Shown piece by piece: positions 33,486 through 41,259 of a stretch of DNA of 64,000 bases. Position 1 is the first letter of the stretch. The number at the start of each line of letters is the position of its first letter. Below the pieces are notes generated by a model. That model was not told the DNA's origin. It did no database searches and saw only the letters and a list, made by a program, of their open reading frames with translations. The position numbers and the translations under genes are program-made. The stretch is from UBA4416 sp035439445 (GTDB lineage: Bacteria > Bacteroidota > Bacteroidia > B-17B0 > Aurantibacillaceae), in NCBI GenBank assembly GCA_035439445.1, contig DAORKG010000002.1:1-64000 (forward strand), given 5' to 3'.

Positions 33486-35321
33486 TTGAAAACGACCACA
33501 AAAAATATAGCTTTTAAGCCAACTATGATGTATGCTCTTGTATTGAGTATGTTAATAGTGGCGGCATACTTTAAATTGTTCTCTGCCAACTTTATTAGCT
33601 GGGATGATGGAGATGTAGTGTTGAACAATAAACATGTTCATGATTTCGACATTAAAGCATTTTTCACTAATTACTATGTAGGAAACTATGCTCCAATTAC
33701 GATGATTGGATTTGCCATCGATTGGTTAATTTTTCATGGTCATGCAGCGGGTCATCATTCAATGAGTTTGTTGTTTCACCTACTTAACGGTGTATTAGTA
33801 TATAAGTTTGCAGAACTTGTTTTAAAAGACAATTTGAAAGCATTGATATGCACACTCATTTTTTGTTTTCATCCTTTGCAGGTTGAAACTGTGGCATGGG
33901 TATCGGCAAAAAACAACTTAGTGTATAGCGTTTTCTTTTTATTAGGATTAATTTATTATTCCAAGTTTATTATTGATGGTATTAAAAAGCATTATTTTTA
34001 TGCTTTACTATTTTTTATTTTATCTGTTTTAAGTAAACCTTCTGCTATTTGTTTTCCATTAGTGTTACCACTTTTGGATTATTTATTGAAACAGAAAACA
34101 GATTTAAAATCTATTGTAGTAAATAAAATTCCATTTATTATTGTAGCAGTTATTTTAGGTGTAGCAACCATTTACACAAGAACAGAGGATAAATTTATCA
34201 ATCAAAGTCATGCTTATGCTATCCATGAACGTATTGGTTATGCAGGCTATGCAATACTGCAATACATTTATAAATTCTTTATTCCTATAAATTTATCGGT
34301 AATTTATCCCTATCCTCAAGATAAAGTGGTAAGCATTATTGCTGGTTATATTGTAATTGTTCTATTAGCATTTGGTTTATACAAACTTTATAAATCGTCT
34401 TCTAAAATTATTTTCTTTGGTATATCATTTTTCATCATCAACCTATTATTGGTGCTACAGTTCATTCCTTTTGGAGAAGTGTTAACAGCTGATAGATATA
34501 TGTATTTGCCAATTATAGGCATTTGCATGGCTTTATTATCAATTATTCCGTTAAAAGAAAAGCAATTAAAAATTACAGGCATTGCCTTAGTACTTGTTTT
34601 TGGAAGCTTAACGTTTATTAGAGCCAGTGTTTGGAAGAACAGTATTTCATTGTATTCTGATATCATTAAAAAATACCCACATTCATTTGTTGCTTTAAAT
34701 AGTTTAGGTGCAGAATACATGCTGAATAAAAATTATGATATGTCTCTTCGCTACTTAAATGCTGCCATTAATGAAAATACGGAATATTACAAAGGTTATT
34801 ATAATCGTGGTTTATTATATGCTCAAACGGATAGAATAAAAAATGCGATTCGCGACTTTGATAAAGCTATTGCTTTGAAGCAGTATTTGAAAGCTTATGT
34901 TGCAAGAGCCAACGCCTATTACTTATTAAAGGATTTTTCTAAAGCAATTAATGATGCGGAATCAGCTTTAAAACAAGACCCCAATAATCCTAAGGCAAAT
35001 TATGTATTAGCGAATTGTTATGATGATTTAAATCAACTAGATAAATCCTTGACATATTATAATAAAGTGATTGCTTCAAATACTGAAAATCCCTTGTATT
35101 TTATGCGACGTGCTATTGTTTACGGTAAAATGCAGCAATATCAAAAGTGTTTACAAGATTTAGATGCTTGTACAAATATAGACTCAAATTATGCAGAAGC
35201 TTATTATTGGAAAGGAGTTGTAAAAGTGAATATGAACCAAAATCCTTGTACTGATTTAAAAAGAGCTGTTGACTTAGGATTTAATGCTGCTCAACAACCT
35301 CTTTCTGCGTATTGTCGATAA
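33486..35321 (+). CDS. PMT-like membrane protein with C-terminal TPR repeats
   Basis: 611 residues from TTG 33486. About ten membrane helices lie in residues 14-380. The first luminal loop (FISWDDGDVVLNN) has the paired Asp typical of GT-C glycosyltransferases, and CFHPLQVETVAWVSAKNNLVYSVFFLLGLIYY resembles TMTC/PMT-type proteins. Four or five TPRs follow (about 405-590: VALNSLGAEYMLNKNYDMSLRYL, YYNRGLLYAQTDRIKNAIRDFDKAI and others). A role in sugar transfer to proteins or glycans is possible. The TTG lies so close to the -7 box that ATG at 33525 or 33528 (MMYALVLSM) may be the true start. Confidence 0.85.
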   Translation: MKTTTKNIAFKPTMMYALVLSMLIVAAYFKLFSANFISWDDGDVVLNNKHVHDFDIKAFFTNYYVGNYAPITMIGFAIDWLIFHGHAAGHHSMSLLFHLLNGVLVYKFAELVLKDNLKALICTLIFCFHPLQVETVAWVSAKNNLVYSVFFLLGLIYYSKFIIDGIKKHYFYALLFFILSVLSKPSAICFPLVLPLLDYLLKQKTDLKSIVVNKIPFIIVAVILGVATIYTRTEDKFINQSHAYAIHERIGYAGYAILQYIYKFFIPINLSVIYPYPQDKVVSIIAGYIVIVLLAFGLYKLYKSSSKIIFFGISFFIINLLLVLQFIPFGEVLTADRYMYLPIIGICMALLSIIPLKEKQLKITGIALVLVFGSLTFIRASVWKNSISLYSDIIKKYPHSFVALNSLGAEYMLNKNYDMSLRYLNAAINENTEYYKGYYNRGLLYAQTDRIKNAIRDFDKAIALKQYLKAYVARANAYYLLKDFSKAINDAESALKQDPNNPKANYVLANCYDDLNQLDKSLTYYNKVIASNTENPLYFMRRAIVYGKMQQYQKCLQDLDACTNIDSNYAEAYYWKGVVKVNMNQNPCTDLKRAVDLGFNAAQQPLSAYCR

Positions 35322-35474
35322 TTATTTTTTCTTTCCCGGACATTTTTTACAACGATCTCCCTTTTTAAATTCTTTACAACAATCCTTTTTCTTTTTAAAG
35401 GAATCTATAATAGGAAGCAATGAGCAATTAAAGTTTAATTGCATTGTTTTTTCGAATTTAAAATCATCATTCAT
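35322..35474 (-). CDS. Tiny Lys/Cys-rich protein
   Basis: 50 residues, ATG 35474 to TAA 35322, directly abutting the stop of the PMT/TPR gene on the other strand. The C-terminal half reads DCCKEFKKGDRCKKCPGKK, with Cys in CC-x8-C-x2-C, a spacing suited to a metal. A similar CCKKYKKG-x-CKxCP pattern appears, from memory, in small Bacteroidota proteins. The N-terminal part is MNDDFKFEKTMQLNFNCSLLP. No sure promoter. It may be real because the Cys pattern is well ordered, but it could be chance. Confidence 0.5.
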   Translation of the reverse strand: MNDDFKFEKTMQLNFNCSLLPIIDSFKKKKDCCKEFKKGDRCKKCPGKKK

Positions 35475-35594
35475 AATTCAAACTTGTTGAATTTTGATTA
35501 TCACTACAATACCTAAAAAATGGTATTAACTTTTTCAATTCTATTTTTCGACAGTATTTTCAAACATTTTTTTGCTTACTTTGTATTCTCTAAA

Positions 35595-36674
35595 GTGGAA
35601 ATACAAGCATTACATACTTGGATTACAAATCCTAACGAACCATTAATTGTTGCCGGACCTTGTGGTGCAGAAACAGAAGAACAGGTATTACAAACAGCCA
35701 AGGAATTAGCGCAAATAGAGAGCATTAAGTTATTTAGAGCTGGTATTTGGAAACCTCGTACTCGACCTAATGCCTTTGAAGGAGTAGGAGAACCTGGTTT
35801 GCTTTGGCTAAAAGAAGTACAAAAACAGTACGGTTTTAAAACAACCGTTGAAGTAGCAAATGCACAGCATACAGAACTCGCATTAAAACACGGTGTAGAC
35901 GTTTTATGGGTTGGTGCACGAACTACTGGAAATCCATTTAGCGTTCAGGAAATTGCAGACGTTGTAAAAGGAGTTGATATTCCCGTGTTTATTAAAAATC
36001 CAATTCATGCTGATGTTCAATTATGGTTGGGAGCCATTGAACGTTTTTCCAATTCCGGAGTTACAAAATTGGCTGGTATTCATAGAGGGTTTCATTATGC
36101 TGGAAAAACGAAATACCGCAATAAACCTATGTGGGAACTCGCCATTGAGCTAAAAACAATTTTGCCTGAATTACCTATTATTTGTGATCCTAGTCATATA
36201 TCAGGAAATAGAGAACTGATTCCACATGTAGCTCAAAAAGCTTTGGATTTAGGAATGAATGGCTTAATGATAGAATCTCATATTAATCCTTCTGTGGCAT
36301 TGAGTGATGCGCAGCAGCAATTAACGCCAACCGCTTTAAAAGAATTATTAGAAGGTTTAGTATATCGTCAATCATCTACACAAAACCAGGATTGTGTTGA
36401 TAGATTAACACAGTTCAGAAAAATGATTGATGAAGTGGATGATGAGTTAATTAATGTTCTTAAAAAGCGTATGACTATTATTGAGCAAATAGGGGAGTAC
36501 AAAAAAAATCAAGACTTAACTATTTTTCAATTAGGACGTTGGCAGGAAATTCTGCGCACTCGCACTCAGTGGGCTGAAAAATTAGGCATTCCAAGATCTC
36601 ATATCGAAAAAATTTGTCAATTATTACACGAGGAATCCATTCGAATTCAAACGGAATTGATGAATAAAAAATAA
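35595..36674 (+). CDS. Bifunctional DAHP synthase / chorismate mutase
   Basis: From GTG 35595 the protein has 359 residues. The ATG at 35520 adds 25 hydrophobic residues that do not belong to the family, and a TACTTTG promoter-like text (35577-35583) lies inside that extension. Domain 1 (about 15-265) is a KDO8P-type DAHP synthase: PLIVAGPCGAETEEQV, FRAGIWKPRTRPNAFEGVG, GARTTGNPF and ICDPSHISG. Domain 2 (about 275-355, RKMIDEVDDELINVLKKRMTIIEQIGEYK) is an AroQ chorismate mutase. It starts the shikimate pathway and also acts at the phenylalanine/tyrosine branch; the fusion allows prephenate control. Confidence 0.93.
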   Translation: MEIQALHTWITNPNEPLIVAGPCGAETEEQVLQTAKELAQIESIKLFRAGIWKPRTRPNAFEGVGEPGLLWLKEVQKQYGFKTTVEVANAQHTELALKHGVDVLWVGARTTGNPFSVQEIADVVKGVDIPVFIKNPIHADVQLWLGAIERFSNSGVTKLAGIHRGFHYAGKTKYRNKPMWELAIELKTILPELPIICDPSHISGNRELIPHVAQKALDLGMNGLMIESHINPSVALSDAQQQLTPTALKELLEGLVYRQSSTQNQDCVDRLTQFRKMIDEVDDELINVLKKRMTIIEQIGEYKKNQDLTIFQLGRWQEILRTRTQWAEKLGIPRSHIEKICQLLHEESIRIQTELMNKK

Positions 36675-36685
36675 TTTCCTTTTAT

Positions 36686-36713
36686 TTCCCCCTTTGGAGG
36701 GGGCAGGGGGAGG
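36686..36713. repeat. GC-rich intergenic hairpin (CCCCCTTTGGAGGGGG type)
   Basis: Stretch with CCCCC and GGGGG arms around TTTGGA, then CAGGGGGAGG, between two convergent genes. It is far richer in GC than its surroundings and looks like a common Bacteroidota intergenic repeat. It may end transcription from both sides. Confidence 0.6.
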
Positions 36714-36714
36714 A

Positions 36715-37419
36715 CTAATCCTCTCTGCTGTTTCCTAAAAATCTCCATATGTAATAAGCTAAGGTTGCAATTGAACCTAATGCAGAAATAAAGTAAGTAT
36801 ATGCAGCCCACGTTAAGGCATCTTTAGCATCTGTATTTTCTTGCCCTCTTGTAATGCCTGAATTATCAAGCCAAACTAGAGCACGTTTGCTAGCGTCAAC
36901 TTCTACCGGCAAAGTAATAATACTGAATAACGTAATTACACTTTGTAGAATAATAAACAACAATAACATGCTGTTGGTTAAATTAGGAATCATATATGCT
37001 ACAAATGCTAAGCCTAAAGTTAAAAAGTTCATGATGGTTGAACTAATTTGTACTGCAGGAACTAATTTACTTCTCATGGTTAACCATTGATAAGCTGTTG
37101 CATGTTGCACAGCATGTCCGCATTCATGAGCCGCCACGGCAGCTGCAGCAACATGTTGTCCGTAGTACACATCATGACTTAAATTTACGGTTTTGTCGGC
37201 AGGATTGTAATGGTCGGTTAATTGCCCTTCAACTGAAACAACATTCACATCGTAAATGCCATTATCGCGCAACATTTTTTGCGCTACATCTTTACCTGTT
37301 AAACCACTACTTAATCTTTCTTGCGAATATGTAGCAAATTTATTTTTTAAACGACTACTCACAAGCATACCAATGCCCATGAATACTAAACTGATAACTA
37401 ATAATATTGGATCAAACAT
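36715..37419 (-). CDS. YugP-family zinc metallopeptidase (membrane)
   Basis: 234 residues. One membrane helix at the N-terminus, then SSGLTGKDVAQKMLRDNGIYDV and the zinc motif VAAHECGHAVQHA (HExxH). Two or three helices follow (about 128-175, 205-226), with a likely third ligand in PVEVDASKRAL. The family (Zn_peptidase_2, YugP) is widespread and poorly understood. Length normal. It converges on the DAHP synthase gene, separated by a GC-rich hairpin. Confidence 0.93.
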   Translation of the reverse strand: MFDPILLVISLVFMGIGMLVSSRLKNKFATYSQERLSSGLTGKDVAQKMLRDNGIYDVNVVSVEGQLTDHYNPADKTVNLSHDVYYGQHVAAAAVAAHECGHAVQHATAYQWLTMRSKLVPAVQISSTIMNFLTLGLAFVAYMIPNLTNSMLLLFIILQSVITLFSIITLPVEVDASKRALVWLDNSGITRGQENTDAKDALTWAAYTYFISALGSIATLAYYIWRFLGNSRED

Positions 37420-37519
37420 ATTTTTATTTTTTTATACTTGATTGCAAGCGAAATGCCAATACAAATTTACTGACACTTTAACTTAAAAAACTGCCATTAT
37501 AACTTTTGGGATGTGAAAA

Positions 37520-38020
37520 TTAGTTAAGAATTCTTTTACCCAATATGATTAAACCTCTTTCAGCATCAATCATATTGGCAATTTTAGGTAAGTGTGCCCA
37601 TTTTTCGAAACCCATTTTATAAAATAACTGTAAACTAGGCTCGTTATGATCAAATATGAATCCTAGAAGAGTTTTAATGTTAAGTTCTTGGCAGCTATCA
37701 AATGCTTTTTGTAAACATACTTTCCCTAATCCTTTACCTCTGGCATTTTCCTCTAAGTAAATACTTACTTCAACGGTTCCATCATACGCAGGTCTTCCAT
37801 AAAACGAATTAAAACTCATCCAGCCCGAATAAATACCATCAACTTTTATAACCCATAAAGGCCTACGATTTGGTGTATGTGCTTCAAACCACGCTTGTTT
37901 ACTTTCTACCGACACGGGTTCTAAGTCTGCTGTTACTAGACGTGAAGAAACGGTTGAGTTATATGTAGAAACGATTTTTGGTAAATCTGTTTGCTGTGCG
38001 TGGATAAAGTGAATCGTCAT
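37520..38020 (-). CDS. GNAT-family N-acetyltransferase (phosphinothricin acetyltransferase-like)
   Basis: 166 residues. ADLEPVSVESKQAWFEAHTPNRRPLWV, then EVSIYLEENARGKGLGKVCLQKAF, which carries the acetyl-CoA loop (R-G-K-G-L-G), and IFDHNEPSLQLFYKMGFEKWAHL at the end. The order and spacing match the Pat/YncA group, which acetylates small amino compounds. Substrate unknown. Its start lies 10 bp from a perfect terminator hairpin that belongs to the next gene upstream. Confidence 0.92.
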   Translation of the reverse strand: MTIHFIHAQQTDLPKIVSTYNSTVSSRLVTADLEPVSVESKQAWFEAHTPNRRPLWVIKVDGIYSGWMSFNSFYGRPAYDGTVEVSIYLEENARGKGLGKVCLQKAFDSCQELNIKTLLGFIFDHNEPSLQLFYKMGFEKWAHLPKIANMIDAERGLIILGKRILN

Positions 38021-38030
38021 GGTATAAAAT

Positions 38031-38066
38031 AAAAACCCCTGAAATTAATAAATTTCAGGGGTTTTT
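38031..38066 (-). terminator. Bidirectional terminator, copy 1 of a repeated hairpin
   Basis: Perfect 16-bp arms with the core ACCCCTGAAATT (left arm 38031-38046) and its complement (38051-38066), loop AATA, with A and T runs at either end. It lies after the stop of the minus-strand T9SS gene. The core is repeated at 43951-43986. Confidence 0.9.
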
Positions 38067-38084
38067 GAAACTGCATTATTTATG

Positions 38085-39284
38085 CTATTCTTTTACGAAT
38101 TTTGTAAAGCCTGTTTTCCCTTCTTTGTCCTTCAATTCGATAACATAAATACCTCTTGGTAATTCAGAAATATCTATGCTATTGTCAATTATTTTTGCTT
38201 CTTTTACAGATGTGCCATTTGTGTTTCTTACAGTTGCTACAATTATTGAATTTAATCCTTCAAATTTTATAATGTTATTTGTCGGATTTGGATGTATGGA
38301 AAAGTTAATTTTTTCATTTTCTCTTATTCCAACGTCGTAAACCTTTTTATAAACGTTTGTATTTGTTCCTATATAAATGTAATTATCAAAAATTTTGATG
38401 CTTTGAACAACATCTCCTATATTCATTCCCGTATCTGTAATGTCTGTCCAGTTTACACCATTATCTGTTGAGATATAAACTTGACTCGAAGCGCCGCCAG
38501 CAATTGCTACTCCATTTTCGTAGTATAACCGTGTCATGTTATTTGTTAATGTCCCTAGCGAACCACCTAGTACCTTTGTCCATGTTGCTCCATCATCTGT
38601 TGTTCTATACACACCCGATCCATATATACTTAAAAGCAATCCCCCGTTTATTTTACAAAGGGACGTTACTGTTCCTGGGCTAATTGAAGGAGCTGTTGCA
38701 ACTACGCTCCATATTGCACCAGAGTTAGTTGATTTGAATAGATATTTATATGTTGAATGAAATAATGTTCCGTTTAATTCCACTATATCATAACAAGTAT
38801 TTTCAAATCCTTGTTGTGCTCCACTACCATAATTGTATTGACTTGTTCCCCATGTTGTTCCATTATTTGTGGAGTAATAAGTGGAGCCACTTCCATTATT
38901 GATACCGTATATTATCACATTTGTATTTTTATATAGTGATGTTGAGTAAACGGATGCTAATCCGCTCTTACCAGATAGACTCGTCCAGCTTGTACCATTG
39001 TTAGTTGAAGTATAAAAATCACTTCCTGTATATCCGGCATATATACTGCCACTAAAATTTTTCAGAGTTCTACACGACCCAAAACTTGCTCCTGTGCTAA
39101 TACTCGACCAGTTTTGCCCATCAGTTGTGCTATAAATACCCCCTCTTGCAACTATTAGCTTTCCGCCCGCCTCAATCATATCATAGGCAGTTCCTGAACC
39201 AGAGCAATTTGTATTTATCCATTGTGAAAAAATTTGACTAGTTGCGAAAACTAGTAGTCCTGTTAAAACATTTGTAATTTTCAT
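38085..39284 (-). CDS. Secreted beta-propeller-like protein with T9SS tail
   Basis: 399 residues. Signal peptide MKITNVLTGLLVFATSQIFSQ. Then several Asp-box/BNR-type repeats: YSTTDGQNWSSIS, YTSTNNGTSWTSL, YSTNNGTTWGTS, KSTNSGAIWSVV, RTTDDGATWTKV and STDNGVNWTDI, making a probable seven-bladed propeller as in sialidase/VPS10-like domains. The C-terminal 75 residues (IHPNPTNNIIKFEGLNS to YVIELKDKEGKTGFTKFVKE) are a type A T9SS sorting domain. The sialidase catalytic residues are not evident, so a binding role is more likely. Confidence 0.9.
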   Translation of the reverse strand: MKITNVLTGLLVFATSQIFSQWINTNCSGSGTAYDMIEAGGKLIVARGGIYSTTDGQNWSSISTGASFGSCRTLKNFSGSIYAGYTGSDFYTSTNNGTSWTSLSGKSGLASVYSTSLYKNTNVIIYGINNGSGSTYYSTNNGTTWGTSQYNYGSGAQQGFENTCYDIVELNGTLFHSTYKYLFKSTNSGAIWSVVATAPSISPGTVTSLCKINGGLLLSIYGSGVYRTTDDGATWTKVLGGSLGTLTNNMTRLYYENGVAIAGGASSQVYISTDNGVNWTDITDTGMNIGDVVQSIKIFDNYIYIGTNTNVYKKVYDVGIRENEKINFSIHPNPTNNIIKFEGLNSIIVATVRNTNGTSVKEAKIIDNSIDISELPRGIYVIELKDKEGKTGFTKFVKE

Positions 39285-39346
39285 CTTTTATTTTTGAGTT
39301 TATTGTTTTTGTAATTTAATTAATCTTAGACATTGAGTCGTTAATC

Positions 39347-39354
39347 TATATTTG
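39347..39354 (+). promoter_or_regulatory. Orphan plus-strand -7 element
   Basis: TATATTTG followed by CACTCC, as in strong Bacteroidota promoters, but no plus-strand gene follows: it faces the 3' end of the minus-strand gene at 39376. No TTG at the usual -33 distance. Confidence 0.4.
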
Positions 39355-39375
39355 CACTCCTAAAAACACATGTAT

Positions 39376-41139
39376 TTATTTTTTTACTTTTATTAGAACT
39401 AACTCACTGTCTTTTGCTTTCTTATTAAGTGATCTTCCTTGAAAAATCAATTCATCTTTAGTATCTGCAACTAACGGATTATTAGCGATTAGCAAAAACT
39501 CTTTACCTCCAATGGTTTGTATACCATTTGTTGAATAATTTTCTAAATTTATTTTACTAAACAATAATTCAGCTGCTAAAACATTTTTTATTTTTTTTGG
39601 TTGAAAAAGACCTTGTAGAGGTAAAATGGCACTGTTATAGGCATTAGGTTCATATACTGCCCAATACATATTTTTTCCATCACTTGAAAAGAACACGTCA
39701 GATGTTGCAAAACCATCAGTAGGCATTACAATATATTTATCTAATTGTCCACCTTCATTAATAATAACACTCGACCAACCATTTTCTCTTACTTCAAAGG
39801 TCAGAATAAGTTTATTGTTTGAAAAATTTACAAAGTACTGTAGTTGTTCTATCATCCATCCCGAACCTATGCGTTGCATATTGTCAAGTATTGGAGTAAA
39901 TGAAGCTTTTGGTTTTGCTTTATATTCTGAACCAGATAATACTGTTATTTTACTTTCTGCATCTGACTTAGTGATTAGATTTACAGATTCAACTTTATTG
40001 TTTGAAATTTTAACTACTTGTAAATTTGGGAGTTCATCACTACTATTAGATATTGCTCCTAACATTGCCTTACCATCTACGCATTTAAAATTACCATTGT
40101 GTTTAATGTATTCTTTTGAATCTTCAGCACAAGGTCCCACAAAATAAATGGAACTATTAGGCGCTCGATGTGCAGATTTCACTAACCATTTAGTGCCTTT
40201 TAATTCAAAGGTTTCTCGTGATTTAATTTCTAATGTTGTACCATCTAATATAATTATTTCAGAATAATTTGAAGGTTTAATTGCTAAACCTTTTGGCGCG
40301 TATTTATCAGACGTTTGGCTTATTACTGCAAAATCTTCTTGCCCATTTTTACTTTCTATTTTAACGAATTGAACATTATTGTTGTAGTCAAATGAGAATA
40401 ATTTAATTGCCAACGGTTTTCTTATGTCCTCACCATATTTTTGTATTTCATAATTCAATTTTGATTCGTCAACTCCTTTACCACTTCGTAAATACATGTA
40501 TATACCGCCACCAATTTGCGGAAACCCTCCAACAATGCTATATCTTGCATCTTTATCATCGTTTACGTTCGCTGAACCATTATCTAATGTTTGTAATTCA
40601 GGAGTTTCTGCGCATGTATATATGATTTTTTGATCGGTAGATGGTGTTGAAATTTTTGAATACACACCTCCCTTTATTAAGAATGGTTTTTTGCCCATTG
40701 ATAAATAATCGTAATTATTGAAAATGGCAGTTTTGCCAATATAATCACTTGTCAAATAATAAGGAATACCTTTTATACTAACTGCAAAACGCCTACCCCA
40801 GATTGGCTCGTAATTAACAGCTTCTATCGAAGAGTTAAAATGTTTGCTTTCTGAACTCTTATAATTTAAATCTGCATCAAAATGTAACTCTTCAAAATCC
40901 CAAGCGATTCCTTTAAAAGTATAAGTTTTGCTCGAAAAGTTATTGTCGATAGACATATCACATTTTGGCGACCCTAACTTTACAACAACATCTCCATTAT
41001 CTGATTTATAGCCTCCATATAAGCCCCATTTTTCTCTTTTAATAGATTCCAAATCAAACGTTTTTATACTTACGTTATTTTGTGCATTAATTTTTAAAAG
41101 AGTGACAAGAAATGTAGAAATAATTATATGTTTTTTCAT
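39376..41139 (-). CDS. Secreted protein of unknown function, possible target of the nearby two-component system
   Basis: 587 residues, not recognised. Signal peptide MKKHIIISTFLVTLLKINAQ. Mostly beta-strands, with repeated blocks such as KPLAIKLFSFDYNNNVQFVKIE, SEIIILDGTTLEIKSRETFEL and VFFSSDGKNMYWAVYEP, which suggest a beta-propeller-like fold without a known motif. It lacks a T9SS sorting tail and a lipobox, so it is probably periplasmic. The gene is divergent from the first sensor kinase, and a perfect 7-2-7 inverted repeat lies between them (41188-41203). A near -7 box CATCTTTG is at 41157-41164 on the minus strand, 17 bp from the ATG. Confidence 0.75.
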   Translation of the reverse strand: MKKHIIISTFLVTLLKINAQNNVSIKTFDLESIKREKWGLYGGYKSDNGDVVVKLGSPKCDMSIDNNFSSKTYTFKGIAWDFEELHFDADLNYKSSESKHFNSSIEAVNYEPIWGRRFAVSIKGIPYYLTSDYIGKTAIFNNYDYLSMGKKPFLIKGGVYSKISTPSTDQKIIYTCAETPELQTLDNGSANVNDDKDARYSIVGGFPQIGGGIYMYLRSGKGVDESKLNYEIQKYGEDIRKPLAIKLFSFDYNNNVQFVKIESKNGQEDFAVISQTSDKYAPKGLAIKPSNYSEIIILDGTTLEIKSRETFELKGTKWLVKSAHRAPNSSIYFVGPCAEDSKEYIKHNGNFKCVDGKAMLGAISNSSDELPNLQVVKISNNKVESVNLITKSDAESKITVLSGSEYKAKPKASFTPILDNMQRIGSGWMIEQLQYFVNFSNNKLILTFEVRENGWSSVIINEGGQLDKYIVMPTDGFATSDVFFSSDGKNMYWAVYEPNAYNSAILPLQGLFQPKKIKNVLAAELLFSKINLENYSTNGIQTIGGKEFLLIANNPLVADTKDELIFQGRSLNKKAKDSELVLIKVKK

Positions 41140-41187
41140 AGTTTATATATTTTATTCAAAGATGTTGTTTAGAATATAAAAAACATA

Positions 41188-41203
41188 TAGTACAAGTGTA
41201 CTA
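41188..41203. promoter_or_regulatory. 7-2-7 inverted repeat, site 1 (kinase 1 / secreted protein)
   Basis: TAGTACA-AG-TGTACTA, perfect arms, extended by A and T to 8 bp. It is 56 bp upstream of the kinase ATG and 48 bp upstream of the divergent gene, so it could act on both. It shares the pattern TAGTNYA-NN-TGYACTA with three more sites. Confidence 0.7.
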
Positions 41204-41259
41204 TGAGGGTTTTTACTTTTTTGAAAAAGTATGATATATTTAAGATGTAATTTAAAGCT

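Noticed and set aside
35284..35490. 68-residue plus-strand ORF after the PMT/TPR gene
   Set aside because: Low-complexity Phe/Leu-rich translation overlapping the PMT/TPR end; the opposite strand holds a more ordered Cys-rich ORF.
40407..40625. 72-residue His/Cys-rich plus-strand ORF
   Set aside because: Antisense shadow of the secreted-protein gene; the composition follows from the opposite coding strand.
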